A DNA stretch of 64,000 nt from Alistipes indistinctus YIT 12060 (GCF_025144995.1 NZ_CP102250.1:2046001-2110000); one strand, 5' to 3'. Shown: positions 8,778 to 18,344, counted from the stretch's first letter. The notes: a model not told the origin generated them from the sequence alone. Made by a program: numbers and translations.

Positions 8778-9859
8778 ATATACTTTTTATCATTCCTTCG
8801 GTCAAAACGGGAGGCGGCAACCGCGTCTTTATCGAGCTCGCCAGCCGTCTGTCCCGAGATCATGAAATCACGATGCTCTATCCCAATAACTCGACGGACA
8901 AACATACGTTTGCTGTCAGCGGGAATGTGCGATTCGTTTCGGTCGGGAAGACTGCCTCAGGCAAAATCGGCAAACTGATTAACCTTTGGCGGACGATTCG
9001 TTACGCCAACCGCCGTTATGCGGATTGGACGACCGTCTATAGCGATCCTTTGTTCGCCCTGTTTGCCGGATGGCTGAAGGCCAAACGAAAGTGGCGTTTC
9101 GTGCAGGCGGATGACTATCGAATCTTCGACGACGGGATGCTTTTGCACGGCGTATTCCTCAAAATATACAAATGGCTGTGCAAGCGCTCGTTCCGTTCGA
9201 GCCGGGTCCGGTTCATTTTCAACTCGCGTTTCGTACATGAACGGTTCTGCCGGGATGCGGGCCGAACTGACGTAGCGTTGCGATTGGTTCATCCGGCTAT
9301 CGAACAACGCATCTTTACGGCAACGGGAAGATCCGGTGTCGATACGGGCATCTGTCTGATTGCCCGGAAGCACCCGGGGAAAGGCTTGGTCACGTTTCTC
9401 GACGTATACCGCCGGCTGCCTGAAGCAGTCCGAGACCGGGTCGGTCCGGTCACGTTCGTTAGCCACGATGACCTCTCAGCCTTCGATCTTACGGGTATCG
9501 AGATTGTCCGGCCGAAAAATGATATGGAGATAGCCGATGCCTATCGTAAGGCAGGGATATTCATCTCCACTTCATGGCGGGAAGGCTTCGGACTTCCTCC
9601 GCTTGAAGCCATGGCTTGCGGCTGTGCCTGCATCGTTAGCGAATCGGGCGGAGTAGACGAGTACGTCCGGGCCGGTGAGAACTGCTTGACTTTTCCTCCC
9701 CGGGATGAGAAAGCCCTCGAGGACCGGCTTCTCGTTTTGCTGAACGACAATGTATTGCGAGAAACCTTGGCAAAAGCGGGCACAGCTACGGCTCTGCGGT
9801 TCTCTTGGGAGCGTTCGGCCGGACAGTTTTTGGCAATCGTTCGGGACGAGCAGTGCTGA
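8774..9859 (+). CDS. Glycosyltransferase family 4
   Basis: About 361 residues. MNILFIIPSVKTGGGNRVFIELA is the glycine-rich N-terminal acceptor loop of GT4 enzymes. The C-terminal domain contains GIFISTSWREGFGLPPLEAMACGCACIVSESGGVDEYV, the EX7E motif (E-GFGLPPL-E) that holds the donor nucleotide sugar. The start at 8774 uses an ATGA overlap with the polymerase gene; the longer frame from 8750 would lie inside that gene. It is a cytoplasmic membrane-associated enzyme adding one sugar of the repeat unit. Which sugar cannot be told. Confidence 0.93.
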   Translation: MNILFIIPSVKTGGGNRVFIELASRLSRDHEITMLYPNNSTDKHTFAVSGNVRFVSVGKTASGKIGKLINLWRTIRYANRRYADWTTVYSDPLFALFAGWLKAKRKWRFVQADDYRIFDDGMLLHGVFLKIYKWLCKRSFRSSRVRFIFNSRFVHERFCRDAGRTDVALRLVHPAIEQRIFTATGRSGVDTGICLIARKHPGKGLVTFLDVYRRLPEAVRDRVGPVTFVSHDDLSAFDLTGIEIVRPKNDMEIADAYRKAGIFISTSWREGFGLPPLEAMACGCACIVSESGGVDEYVRAGENCLTFPPRDEKALEDRLLVLLNDNVLRETLAKAGTATALRFSWERSAGQFLAIVRDEQC

Positions 9860-10056
9860 TTTATTCGTGCATAAACGGCCTTATTGGCATCGCGAATCAG
9901 TTGAAACGCCATGTGAGGGCGACACTTATATCGCGAAACTCGCTCGTTTGCACAAGAGAGAGAAACTCGCTTCGTATTTTCTGATTCTTTGGTATATGCT
10001 ACCTCCGAGGCAGAATCAATCAAAATCCTTTTAATAATACTAATGCGTTTACAGTC

Positions 10057-10875
10057 GTGATTACCGCATCGGTCGTCGCTTACCATCATTCTTATTCCGA
10101 GATCGGGAAAGTGCTGGACTGCCTATTGAAAAGTCCGGTCGCGAAAATATACGTCGTCGATAACTCGTCGAATGACGCGCTGCGTCTTTTGGGAAAAATA
10201 TCGGAACGTATTCGTTATATCCACAGCGCTAACATCGGGTACGGCGGAGCTCATAACATCGCGATGCGCGAGGCCGTCGAGGCGGGAGCCGCCTATCATG
10301 TGATCGTTAATCCGGACATTTGGTTCGGCGAGGGCGTGATCGAAATCCTCGCCGGCTATATGGATCGGCATCCAGACGCCGGCCTGGTCACCCCCAAGAT
10401 CGTGTATCCCGACGGCGAGACGCAGTATCTGTGCAAGCTGTTGCCCACACCTTTCGATCTGATCCTACGGAGATTCTTGCCCGCCGACTTCTTTAAGGCG
10501 AGCAGGGAACGGTTTGAACTGCGCTTTACCGGTTACGACCGCGAGATGAACGTACCCTTTCTTTCAGGTTGCTTTATGTTCTTGAGAATCGGGACGCTGA
10601 AAGAAACGGGGCTTTTTGACGAGCGCTATTTCATGTACGCCGAGGATATCGATTTTTCGCGTCGTATCCACCGCGTTACCCGTACCGTGTACTGTCCCGA
10701 TGCGGTCGTCGTACATGTCCACGAGGCCGCTTCGCGTAAAAATAGGAAAATGCTGCTGATCCACATCGGCAGCATTGTCAAGTATTTCAATAAATGGGGA
10801 TGGGTCATAGATCGTGAGCGAAGGCGTGCCAACAGGGCCTGCATCGAAGCATTGAAAGGACAGGGCCGAGGATAG
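10057..10875 (+). CDS. Glycosyltransferase family 2 (rhamnosyltransferase-like)
   Basis: Protein of 272 residues with a GTG start. It shows ITASVVAYHH at the N-terminus, VVDNSSND (first Asp of GT-A donor binding), SANIGYGGAHNIAMREA, then NPDIWF, the DXD-equivalent of this subgroup, and LFDERYFMYAEDIDFSRRI, the conserved ED-D acid region. This arrangement is typical of WbbL/RfbF-type transferases that work on dTDP-rhamnose or similar donors. The donor is not established. It is separated from the preceding gene by about 200 bases with no convincing gene, a longer gap than the ATGA junctions upstream. Confidence 0.9.
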   Translation: MITASVVAYHHSYSEIGKVLDCLLKSPVAKIYVVDNSSNDALRLLGKISERIRYIHSANIGYGGAHNIAMREAVEAGAAYHVIVNPDIWFGEGVIEILAGYMDRHPDAGLVTPKIVYPDGETQYLCKLLPTPFDLILRRFLPADFFKASRERFELRFTGYDREMNVPFLSGCFMFLRIGTLKETGLFDERYFMYAEDIDFSRRIHRVTRTVYCPDAVVVHVHEAASRKNRKMLLIHIGSIVKYFNKWGWVIDRERRRANRACIEALKGQGRG

Positions 10876-11051
10876 TCGAAGCCGCCTGCCCGCCGAAGAC
10901 CCTGCGCAAGCCGTTAACGGATCATGTGGGAGTATGGACCGGGACGGCCCGCTGGGGCCGGCTTGGCGGGAAACGTTCGCTGTAGCGCGGAGAGGGAACT
11001 TTTGGGCATGCGTGGACCATTCACAGACGAGCATCAAATAAATCAATTAAT

Positions 11052-12377
11052 ATGAATATCGCAATCGTTGGAACCGGGTATGTCGGCCTGGTTACAGGAA
11101 CTTGTTTCGCCGAAATGGGTACGAATGTGACCTGTGTGGATATTGACACGAAAAAGATCGATAAGCTCAACAACGGTATCATGCCGATTTATGAGCCTGG
11201 ACTCGAGGAACTTGTCAAAAAAAACATCCGTGAGGGACGTCTCCATTTCACGACCGATCTTACCTCGGTTCTCGATAAAGTTGAAATCGTTTTCAGCGCC
11301 GTGGGAACTCCGCCGGACGAGGACGGCAGCGCCGACCTGCATTACGTGTTGGATGTAGCGCGAACGTTCGGACAGAAAATCAACCGCTACACCCTGCTGG
11401 TAACCAAAAGCACCGTACCCGTCGGCACGGCACAGAAAGTAAAAGCCGCCATCCGGGAAGAATTGGAGAAACGCGGCGTAAACATACCTTTCGACGTAGC
11501 CTCGAATCCTGAATTTCTCAAGGAAGGTGCGGCCATCAAGGATTTCATGAACCCCGACCGGGTGGTAGTCGGAGTGGATACCCAACAGGCCCGCACTTTG
11601 ATGGAGCGCCTTTATAAGCCGTTTTTACTCAACGGCTTTCCAATCCTGTTTATGGACGTATCGTCGGCCGAAATGACCAAATACGCCGCTAATGCAATGC
11701 TTGCCACCCGCATCAGTTTCATGAACGACATCGCCAACCTGTGCGAGCGTATCGGTGCGAATGTCGACATGGTACGCAAAGGCATGGGAACCGATGACCG
11801 TATCGGCAGCCGTTTCCTCTACGCCGGATGCGGTTACGGCGGATCGTGCTTCCCGAAAGATGTCAAGGCGCTTTGCCACACCGGACGGAAGAACGGATAT
11901 CCCATGCGGGTAATCGAAGCCGTCGAGGCGGTCAACGAAAACCAGAAAGAGATCGTGGCGGATAAACTCAAAGAGGCACTGGGAGCTGACCTGAACGGAA
12001 AAGTGATTGCCCTGTGGGGACTCGCATTCAAACCCGAAACCGACGATATGCGCGAAGCACCGGCACTGGTCATTATCGATAAACTGCTCGAAGCCGGGGC
12101 AACAGTCCGGGCTTTCGACCCGATCGCCATGGACGAAGCCAGAAGAAAGATCGGCAACAAAATCATGTATTGCAATAACATCTACGAAGCCGCAGAAGGA
12201 GCCGACGCCATCGCACTGGCCACGGAATGGAAGCAATTCCGGCTCCCCGACTGGAACACCGTCCGAAAAACCATGCGCGGAAACCTGATCGTCGACGGAC
12301 GAAATATTTACGACCAAAACGAACTTGCCGACAAAGGATTCCGCTATACCAGAATCGGGAAAAAACTGGCTGAATAA
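11052..12377 (+). CDS. ugd: UDP-glucose 6-dehydrogenase
   Basis: Oxidises UDP-glucose to UDP-glucuronate with two NAD+. The 441-residue protein has the Rossmann motif GTGYVG at residues 7-12, the central domain, and the catalytic cysteine Cys266 in [12 protein letters not shown]. The C-terminal UDP-binding domain begins near [18 protein letters not shown]. The length matches bacterial Ugd. Its stop overlaps the ATG of the next gene by one base, and the pair converts UDP-glucose to UDP-xylose in two steps. It therefore supplies glucuronate or xylose for the polysaccharide made by this locus. Confidence 0.97.
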   Translation: MNIAIVGTGYVGLVTGTCFAEMGTNVTCVDIDTKKIDKLNNGIMPIYEPGLEELVKKNIREGRLHFTTDLTSVLDKVEIVFSAVGTPPDEDGSADLHYVLDVARTFGQKINRYTLLVTKSTVPVGTAQKVKAAIREELEKRGVNIPFDVASNPEFLKEGAAIKDFMNPDRVVVGVDTQQARTLMERLYKPFLLNGFPILFMDVSSAEMTKYAANAMLATRISFMNDIANLCERIGANVDMVRKGMGTDDRIGSRFLYAGCGYGGSCFPKDVKALCHTGRKNGYPMRVIEAVEAVNENQKEIVADKLKEALGADLNGKVIALWGLAFKPETDDMREAPALVIIDKLLEAGATVRAFDPIAMDEARRKIGNKIMYCNNIYEAAEGADAIALATEWKQFRLPDWNTVRKTMRGNLIVDGRNIYDQNELADKGFRYTRIGKKLAE

Positions 12378-13318
12378 TGAAACGAATACTCGTAACCGGA
12401 GGAGCCGGATTTATAGGCTCGCATCTCTGTGAAAGACTGTTAAGCGAAGGACACGACGTCATTTGCATGGACAACTATTTCACCGGCAGTAAAAACAACA
12501 TCCGCCACCTGCTGGAAAACGACCATTTCGAACTGGTGCGCCACGATATCATCGAACCGTACCATGCCGAAGTCGATGAAATATACAACCTCGCCTGCCC
12601 CGCATCGCCCGTACACTACCAGTACAACCCGATCAAAACCCTGAAGACCTCCGTGATGGGAGCCATCAATATGCTCGGGCTCGCCAAACGCACCAAGGCC
12701 AAAATCCTGCAGGCCTCGACCAGCGAAGTATACGGAGACCCGTTCGTCCATCCGCAGGTGGAAACCTACTGGGGGAACGTAAACCCCATCGGACTGAGAT
12801 CGTGCTATGACGAGGGAAAGCGCTGCGCCGAAACTTTCTTTATGGACTATCATCGCCAGAACGGGGTACGGATCAAGATCATCCGAATATTCAACACCTA
12901 CGGGCCCAGAATGAATCCCAACGACGGACGGGTCGTCTCGAATTTCATCGTTCAGGCGCTTCGCGGAGAGAACATTACCATATACGGCGACGGCACCCAG
13001 ACCCGAAGCTTCCAGTACGTAGACGACCTGATCGAAGCGATGATACGCATGATGGACACCGAAGACGATTTTACCGGTCCTGTGAATACCGGAAATCCGG
13101 ACGAATTTACCATGCTCGAACTTGCTGAAAAAGTCATTCAGATGACCGGATCGAAGTCCAAAATCACTTTTGAACCCCTGCCAAGCGACGACCCGAAACA
13201 GCGGAAACCGAACATTGCCCTCGCAACCCAGCGGCTCGGCGGCTGGAGCCCTTCCGTCGGACTCGAACGAGGCCTGCAAAAGACGATCGAGTATTTCAAG
13301 GAGACACTGGGTAATTGA
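12377..13318 (+). CDS. UDP-glucuronate decarboxylase (UDP-xylose synthase), SDR family
   Basis: Converts UDP-glucuronate to UDP-xylose with transient use of NAD+. The 313-residue extended short-chain dehydrogenase has GGAGFIG at residues 8-14, the UXS-typical [17 protein letters not shown] segment, the STSEVYGDP serine region and the YXXXK pair Tyr144/Lys148 in CYDEGKR. The [10 protein letters not shown] and [10 protein letters not shown] motifs are standard in this family. It begins on the last base of ugd, so the two are translationally coupled. This gene ends the plus-strand polysaccharide run; the next genes lie on the other strand. Confidence 0.95.
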   Translation: MKRILVTGGAGFIGSHLCERLLSEGHDVICMDNYFTGSKNNIRHLLENDHFELVRHDIIEPYHAEVDEIYNLACPASPVHYQYNPIKTLKTSVMGAINMLGLAKRTKAKILQASTSEVYGDPFVHPQVETYWGNVNPIGLRSCYDEGKRCAETFFMDYHRQNGVRIKIIRIFNTYGPRMNPNDGRVVSNFIVQALRGENITIYGDGTQTRSFQYVDDLIEAMIRMMDTEDDFTGPVNTGNPDEFTMLELAEKVIQMTGSKSKITFEPLPSDDPKQRKPNIALATQRLGGWSPSVGLERGLQKTIEYFKETLGN

Positions 13319-13422
13319 TTCGACATGCGACAGAGATTCGTTTCGTCCGCCGATAACGGTAAAAGGTATTGTCGTGTGTCGCGCAGGTTCTGTAACGGGC
13401 GGGGCGAGATATGTAGATATTC

Positions 13423-13572
13423 TCACACCTCGTCCCCGGTCAAGTTGCGTTCACTCATAACCGAGGGGTGGTAGTTGTCGAAGGCTTTCTGCAAAGCCTT
13501 CTCCGTTTCACTGATCTGCGAAAAAACTTTCTTAACCTCTTCGCTTCCGCTGTTCAAAAAATCCCAAGACAT
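13423..13572 (-). CDS. Small hypothetical protein of the element (49 aa)
   Basis: An ATG three bases after the stop of the HTH pseudogene opens a 49-residue frame, MSWDFLNSGSEEVKKVFSQI onward, ending GDEV. It is charged and probably helical, with no signal peptide or metal site. The tight spacing behind the HTH gene suggests they were one transcription unit. I do not recognise the family, and its coding status rests on position and on a clean start and stop only. Confidence 0.4.
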   Translation of the reverse strand: MSWDFLNSGSEEVKKVFSQISETEKALQKAFDNYHPSVMSERNLTGDEV

Positions 13573-13575
13573 GAC

Positions 13576-13863
13576 TTACTTACTTTTAATGGTTTTATTT
13601 TTCAGATATTCGGCAACGTCGCTCTCCCGGTAGAAGAACTTGCCTCCTACCGAAGTATAAGGCAACAGCTTCTTGTCCCGGTAAGTTTGAAGTGTACGCT
13701 TGGTGACGTTCAGCAGCAAGCACACATCCTGACTATCCAATCATCCCTCCAATATCTGCGGGTCGAATTTCTGCCGGACTTCTCCGGAGAGGTTCGATAA
13801 TTCTTTCAGTCGGGCGAGGAATCTTAAACATATTCGCTCCTTGACGTAAATGATTTTATCCAT
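13576..13863 (-). pseudogene. HTH (excisionase-like) DNA-binding protein broken by one in-frame TGA
   Basis: From ATG 13863 the frame reads MDKIIYVKERICLRFLARLK, runs to FDPQILEG, then meets TGA, then continues without shift as LDSQDVCLLLNVTKRTLQTY and RDKKLLPYTSVGGKFFYRES to a stop at 13576. The second half is the helix-turn-helix domain common in Bacteroidetes mobile elements. The homologous position normally holds Trp (a W-L-D/T-x-Q-D-V pattern), so TGG to TGA is the simplest explanation. The protein would be 95 residues if read through. It is likely inactive, unless the downstream half is translated from an internal start. Confidence 0.75.
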
Positions 13864-14496
13864 ACTTGTTCAGTGTTAAATCTTACATGGTAATCTGTTC
13901 CCTTTTGGGCCCCTTGCGAAAGCCGGTTATGGTTTATTGTTCGTGTTTTCTTTATTGTATCATGTGATGAGACTGTCTCATTAGTCTCGGATATGGTGCG
14001 CTCGGTTTTCATTGGTCGTTCGCATTTTATAGCTACTCGATAAAAGTGGGCTGATGATGGTTTTGACCGCAATATATAACCGTTTAAGGTTTCCTGAACT
14101 GCTGTTCCTAAGAGTCTTGGGTAGCTCGAAAACGTCTGAGACGGAGGATTGACATACATACCATTGCTGGGCAATTCGCATGTAGTTTTAGCTGGCAACA
14201 AATCCATATTGCTTCCGGACCGAGATTGTGTCTGTTACGAAATGTGGCACAAGAGCATCTGCATATTTTGTGTCGTTTATACTTACCATTCTGCATCCAT
14301 ATCCATCGAGCTCCTCGTCAGACGTGCGTCGATCTCCTTGGGCATGATCGTAAATTGTTCTGCCGATATATCCGGCTCCAGGGTTTCGGCGTAATACTTT
14401 GATATAATGATCTTTTACTTCTCACATTCGCCCTCTTTATTATAAAATCAACTCGAACTGTTTTCATGTACGCGCGGTGATGCCGAAATATTAGGC
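13864..14496. other. Low-GC gap in the element without a convincing gene
   Basis: About 630 bases, clearly more AT-rich than the chromosome. Several short open frames exist on both strands, the longest being 127 codons on the minus strand at 13824-14207, but none has recognisable motifs and that one runs into the HTH pseudogene. The stretch probably holds decayed mobilisation or cargo genes. I see no tRNA, terminator or repeat worth naming. Confidence 0.5.
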
Positions 14497-14799
14497 CTAA
14501 TTCACCCTCCCGTGTCGCTTTAGTGTTGCCCTCTTACCTTCCGCTCGCACCCAACGCGGCGCGGAGTGCCCGATTACGGCCTCCATGTGTTCGACGGAGT
14601 TGTACCCGCCAGCCACGGCAAACGCAGTATCTACCTGTATCAGAATATCCCCGGAATCCAGCATTTGCCGTAAGGTTATGGGGATTTCTTGTTTAATAGT
14701 CAGTACAACGAGTTCGATGTAATCCGGGGTCTTGTGTTCCCAGATAATTTCTCCGTCCAAATGAAGATGCCCACCGTTAACAGTCTTTGTAAATTCCAT
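14497..14799 (-). CDS. Hypothetical protein, 100 aa, next to the DUF6371 gene
   Basis: Soluble protein of 100 residues starting MEFTKTVNGGHLHLDGEIIW, rich in beta-prone segments (YIELVVLTIKQEIPITL) and ending with a basic tail (KRATLKRHGRVN). It starts five bases after the stop of the upstream gene, so the two are almost certainly cotranscribed. I do not recognise the family. The context is element replication or mobilisation. Confidence 0.55.
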   Translation of the reverse strand: MEFTKTVNGGHLHLDGEIIWEHKTPDYIELVVLTIKQEIPITLRQMLDSGDILIQVDTAFAVAGGYNSVEHMEAVIGHSAPRWVRAEGKRATLKRHGRVN

Positions 14800-14803
14800 A
14801 ATT

Positions 14804-15790
14804 TCAATTTTTTGTTTTAATTGTCTTTATCATGTAATCCGCTATATCGAGACCATCCCGCCGATCCTCCACGGTAGCGATCCGCTCCAACGTATCGGAT
14901 ACGGAAAGAGTAAACCCCACCCGCCGGGCTATCGTCTCTCCTTTTTCTTTCCAAACATCAAAGGCTCCGAGGTCAGGGAAAAGGATTACGTTGCGGCCTT
15001 TGAGACATTCGCATTTTTCAGCCTTTAGATTGCATTTCCCTCCGGTGGCTAACCAGATACACCCCGGCATTACTCCGCTGCCTATAACGGCGCTCTTTTC
15101 GCTCTCCACGAGGCAAACCGTATCCTCCGGTCTCCTCTTTAGCAGGTGTTCCCCGAACAGGCATTGCGACAACTCCCATTCATCGGACAAAACCTTATCG
15201 CGTTTTAGCCTGGCGTGCATCCAGTCGATCGCGTTACAACCGTTTTTCAACCGTTTTCCGGTCTCGGAGTTATACCGCATCACTTTGCCCGTCCTTACCC
15301 GTTTCTGTCCGTCTATTTGCCAGTAAATAACCGCTCCTGTGTCCGTACAGCCCAGGCAGTATTCACCTGTCAGCCGTTGGATAATCGGGCCTGTTTCCGG
15401 TTCGTTGAATAATCCCCGCAGGAAATAGACGAAATCAGATCGGGTACCCAGATACTTCGGTATATATTCTTGGGAAATGCAGTCTATACGTTGAGGTTGC
15501 GAAGTTTTCCCCCTTGGTGTAACCTTGGTGTCATACCCTGTCCTGTCTTTCCCGAAATTATCCCGCCGCATCTCGCTAGAATCATTCTCCGGATGATCAT
15601 GGAAATACTCTTTGGGGGTGTAGTGGTACCCGCAATTATCCTCCCGGTTGCAACGCCCCACATCAGGGGAAAGGCACTTCCCCGTCCGGGTATCGACATA
15701 CCGGGTAAATACCCGTTTACGGTGGCAGGCCGGGCACTCGTATCGGCTCCGTATCCCCTTGTATTTTTCCAATTCGTATCGGTGCGTCAT
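14804..15790 (-). CDS. DUF6371-like (Toprim-type, primase-related) protein
   Basis: Protein of 328 residues. The N-terminus has a zinc-ribbon-like pattern, CPACHRK near residue 19 and later GRCNREDNCGYH, like the zinc-binding domain of DnaG-type primases. The C-terminal half contains VCLVESEKSAVIGSG and NVILFPDLGAFDVW, which resemble the Toprim Glu and DxD-type acidic motifs. Bacteroidetes elements often carry such proteins under the DUF6371 label. It probably helps prime or initiate replication of the element. It lies downstream of the D5-type gene, separated by the 200-base repeat region. Confidence 0.75.
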   Translation of the reverse strand: MTHRYELEKYKGIRSRYECPACHRKRVFTRYVDTRTGKCLSPDVGRCNREDNCGYHYTPKEYFHDHPENDSSEMRRDNFGKDRTGYDTKVTPRGKTSQPQRIDCISQEYIPKYLGTRSDFVYFLRGLFNEPETGPIIQRLTGEYCLGCTDTGAVIYWQIDGQKRVRTGKVMRYNSETGKRLKNGCNAIDWMHARLKRDKVLSDEWELSQCLFGEHLLKRRPEDTVCLVESEKSAVIGSGVMPGCIWLATGGKCNLKAEKCECLKGRNVILFPDLGAFDVWKEKGETIARRVGFTLSVSDTLERIATVEDRRDGLDIADYMIKTIKTKN

Positions 15791-15814
15791 AACTCCGTTT
15801 TTATGCCGTGCCCT

Positions 15815-15969
15815 GAAAAAAGTTTTTTCTTGCTACATTTCCTACATTACGTACATGATGCGAGACGGTGTGCTATGTAGCAATGTATTTCACATATTGA
15901 TTAATGTTTTGGTAATCAGTGTATAGTAATTTATCGATGTACGTAGTGTAGCAAGAAAAAACTTTTCTC
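15815..15969. repeat. 23-base inverted repeat with TACAT iterations; candidate origin
   Basis: Two 23-base arms, 15815-15837 and 15947-15969, are inverted copies with a single mismatch. Inside them ACGTACAT (15849-15856) and ATGTACGT (15937-15944) form a second exact inverted pair. TACAT occurs at 15834, 15843 and 15852, exactly nine bases apart, and ATGTA at 15875, 15883 and 15937. The gap between the replication-type genes is therefore a dense array of short repeats in AT-rich DNA. I interpret it as a replication origin or initiator-binding region of the element; a regulatory region is the alternative. Confidence 0.6.
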
Positions 15970-15992
15970 GGGGGGAATCGGCTTGCATTTAT

Positions 15993-17495
15993 CTACATGC
16001 TTTCTACACTTTTTCCTATATAAACCGTATAGCCAGGTGCTCGGCGTTCTGTTTTATACCCGGCATTTTTAAGCCGTTTCGATACTGTTTTCAGCGAGCA
16101 GGGGGTATACCCGTTCTCATAGCAGAACGACCGGTAGTCGTAAAACAAATCCTTTAACAGCATACTGGACTGTGGATCGGGTTTATATCCCCCTTCGTCG
16201 AGAAACATCGCCACGTTGTCGGATTCACGCCTGAAATCCTCGACCTGCTCCCGGATCATTGCCGAACGTGTAAATTTGCGTTGTTGGAGCAACCGCCTCA
16301 ACCCTTCCAGCATCCAGTTGAAAACGCCGCTTAACTCGTCCCGGATGATCTTTGCCGCCAGTTCCGGGTCTTGTTCGCTCTCCGGTATGGTTTGCCCGAA
16401 AGGAATAATCAGGAATCGGCGGAAAAAAGCGTTGGTATTCTCCACCTCTTTGGGCAGATCGTTGCAATTGAACATCAGTTTGCCGTATTCCCGCATCACG
16501 AAAGGGCGCCCGTATATCTGCCGGGCCTCTACCGGTTCTCCGCTTACGAGCTGCTTGAATATCGACGCCTCCAGTTTACCGTTGATCTCCGAAGCGTAAT
16601 TGAGCAGTTTATTGGATAGCTCCGCCCGCTGGTAGCCTTCGTATTTGGTCAGGTTCTGCAAGGAATAGGAACAGATATTATCCGGCCCGATAAGCGCGTT
16701 TACGACCTCGAAGAATACGCTTTTGCCGTTCGCCCCGCTGCCGTACAGGATGGCCGCTTTCTCCAGTTTCAGTCCGGTTGTGAAGATATAGCCCATGTAT
16801 TCGGCCAGCACTTTGCGGCAATCCGTGTCCGGCAATACCCGTTGCAGGTACTTCTCGAAAAGAGGACACCGGGCCGAAGGGTCGTACTCGAACGGCAATT
16901 GATATTTCAGGAAGTCCTCCCGGCGCTGCTCCCGGAGTGTCTGCCCGTTCCCGGAGATCTCAAAGGTTCCGTTTTGCAGGTTTATCAGCGTAATTCCTGC
17001 CACTCGTTCCGGGGTCGGCATATTCGCCTCGGATACGAACTGCTTGTAGATCTCCTCCTTGAATTGGTGGTATTTGGCCTCGAGGGGTGCCACTCCCATT
17101 TTGAGGGCCGCCTCGGCCAGAAAGGGTTTAAACTCTTCTGCGTTGATAGGCTGCCAGTACTTGCCGTTATACAGGTAGATAAAATCGTTCTTGACGCAAA
17201 GTCCCCAGTTGTTGGCGGTGGCTTTGCTTATGATCTCCTCCACGGCAATCACGACAAAGATTTTCCGGGTCAGTTTTGCGTCCTCGTCCAATCCGGCGCG
17301 CTCCCGAAAATCCAGTTCGTCGAACTGTTCCAACAGCTCGGATAAAACCCTCCGGCAGCTTTTGCCGTTCAAATCCTCGATCCGCTTACGGGCGTTATTT
17401 TCTTCCATCTGTTGCTCCCGGTGCTGTATATCCGACCGGAGCAGGCCGATAAAATCTCCGGTAAAGGGACGGACGGGCGGTTGTCGGCTATCCAT
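15993..17495 (-). CDS. D5/P4-type phage or plasmid primase-helicase
   Basis: Protein of 500 residues, a superfamily 3 helicase with a D5_N-like domain. The Walker A motif GSGANGKS lies near residues 250-257 (AAILYGSGANGKSVFFEVV). It is followed by the SF3 B motif region (LLNYASEINGKLEASIFKQL) and motif C (KLMFNCNDLP), then FFRRFLIIPF, typical of poxvirus D5/P4 alpha-like helicases. The N-terminal primase part of P4 alpha is absent; the DUF6371 protein nearby could supply that activity. It overlaps the upstream gene by eight bases, so translation is coupled. Confidence 0.92.
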   Translation of the reverse strand: MDSRQPPVRPFTGDFIGLLRSDIQHREQQMEENNARKRIEDLNGKSCRRVLSELLEQFDELDFRERAGLDEDAKLTRKIFVVIAVEEIISKATANNWGLCVKNDFIYLYNGKYWQPINAEEFKPFLAEAALKMGVAPLEAKYHQFKEEIYKQFVSEANMPTPERVAGITLINLQNGTFEISGNGQTLREQRREDFLKYQLPFEYDPSARCPLFEKYLQRVLPDTDCRKVLAEYMGYIFTTGLKLEKAAILYGSGANGKSVFFEVVNALIGPDNICSYSLQNLTKYEGYQRAELSNKLLNYASEINGKLEASIFKQLVSGEPVEARQIYGRPFVMREYGKLMFNCNDLPKEVENTNAFFRRFLIIPFGQTIPESEQDPELAAKIIRDELSGVFNWMLEGLRRLLQQRKFTRSAMIREQVEDFRRESDNVAMFLDEGGYKPDPQSSMLLKDLFYDYRSFCYENGYTPCSLKTVSKRLKNAGYKTERRAPGYTVYIGKSVESM

Positions 17496-17880
17496 GTATC
17501 GCCTCCTTTCCGGTCAGTTGCAGCATCTCTACGGTAATCCCGCTACGGGGATTACGATCCTTACCGGTTATGCGGATAAATCCGGCATCGAGCAGGTCGT
17601 ACACAATCCGCGTAATGTGGTTTATCGGCTGTTCCAATACCTCAACGAGATCAACGCGGGAGTAGGTACGGGTAGGGTGTTCAAGAAAGAATTTGCGGGC
17701 TTTCCGCATTTCGATTTCGTGCAGCCTGTGAATAGCTGCAAATGCCTGGGACTGGGTGTCGGAAAAATGAATTTTCCGCTTGCTTTTTCCTGATCTGTGA
17801 TTATATTTGCAGTAAGAAATTTGTTCACCTGCCAAGATATTGCCGCTTCTTGTGGGAGTGGCTTTTCTTTTGTCTTTCAT
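17488..17880 (-). CDS. Hypothetical protein with winged-helix-like C-terminus
   Basis: Protein of 130 residues. The N-terminal 45 residues are basic and probably disordered. Residues 60-125 (FFLEHPTRTYSRVDLVEVLEQ and HITRIVYDLLDAGFIRITG) have the helix-turn-helix and beta-wing pattern of a winged-helix DNA-binding domain. It is sandwiched between the DUF3853-like gene (12-base gap) and the primase-helicase (8-base overlap), so it likely regulates or loads the replication machinery. No closer family is recognised. Confidence 0.65.
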   Translation of the reverse strand: MKDKRKATPTRSGNILAGEQISYCKYNHRSGKSKRKIHFSDTQSQAFAAIHRLHEIEMRKARKFFLEHPTRTYSRVDLVEVLEQPINHITRIVYDLLDAGFIRITGKDRNPRSGITVEMLQLTGKEAIHG

Positions 17881-17892
17881 CGCCGAGTCCTC

Positions 17893-18189
17893 CTATCCTT
17901 TAGCGTGTTCATCGAACAGTTCGAGGGCTTTTGCTACGTCAACGACGATCTTACGGCCATTCTGACGGATAGCCGGTTTTAGGAACGTGTCTTTGTAACG
18001 CTGGGCGGTGGCGTGGGATACGCCGAAGAGTTTGCTGATGCCTTTGAGCCCGTACGCATAACCTTGCGTATAATCACGGGCCGGGGCGATAGGTGCTGCC
18101 GGCGCCGATTTATGCTTATCCAGCAGATCGATAAGCTGAGAAACAGTCAGAGCCGCAATAGGCGTTTCCCCTGTAATATTCGCATACAT
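17893..18189 (-). CDS. DUF3853-like small DNA-binding protein
   Basis: Protein of 98 residues. The C-terminal half, GLKGISKLFGVSHATAQRYK followed by RQNGRKIVVDVAKALELFDEH, is a helix-turn-helix plus wing that resembles the DUF3853 family found at the head of Bacteroidetes element operons. It is the first gene of the minus-strand replication operon and has an inverted repeat (TAGGAC/GTCCTA) upstream of its start, so autoregulation is plausible. It probably acts as a regulator or excision/replication accessory factor. Confidence 0.75.
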   Translation of the reverse strand: MYANITGETPIAALTVSQLIDLLDKHKSAPAAPIAPARDYTQGYAYGLKGISKLFGVSHATAQRYKDTFLKPAIRQNGRKIVVDVAKALELFDEHAKG

Positions 18190-18255
18190 TGCAGTATCAT
18201 TTTTTGATTCAACATAGGTTGCGGTTAGCTATTCCGCTAAATCAAATTTGATAAT

Positions 18256-18303
18256 GCAAAGAGATGAATAATAGTAGTGTAGGACTAAATGTCGGACGTC
18301 CTA
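18256..18303 (-). promoter_or_regulatory. Possible promoter and operator of the element replication operon
   Basis: On the minus strand the sequence TCTCTTTGC (18264-18256) differs by one base from the Bacteroidetes -7 element TATCTTTGC. About 21 bases upstream lies TTTA, close to the -33 TTTG. The inverted repeat TAGGAC (18280-18285) and GTCCTA (18298-18303) overlaps this -33 area, where a repressor could bind. This is motif matching only. Confidence 0.35.
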
Positions 18304-18344
18304 AATTTACATAAATCTAATTATCAATCATTTGCAAGGGGCGC

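Noticed and set aside
13824-14207. A 127-codon minus-strand frame in the element gap
   Set aside because: No motifs, and it runs through the start of the HTH pseudogene.
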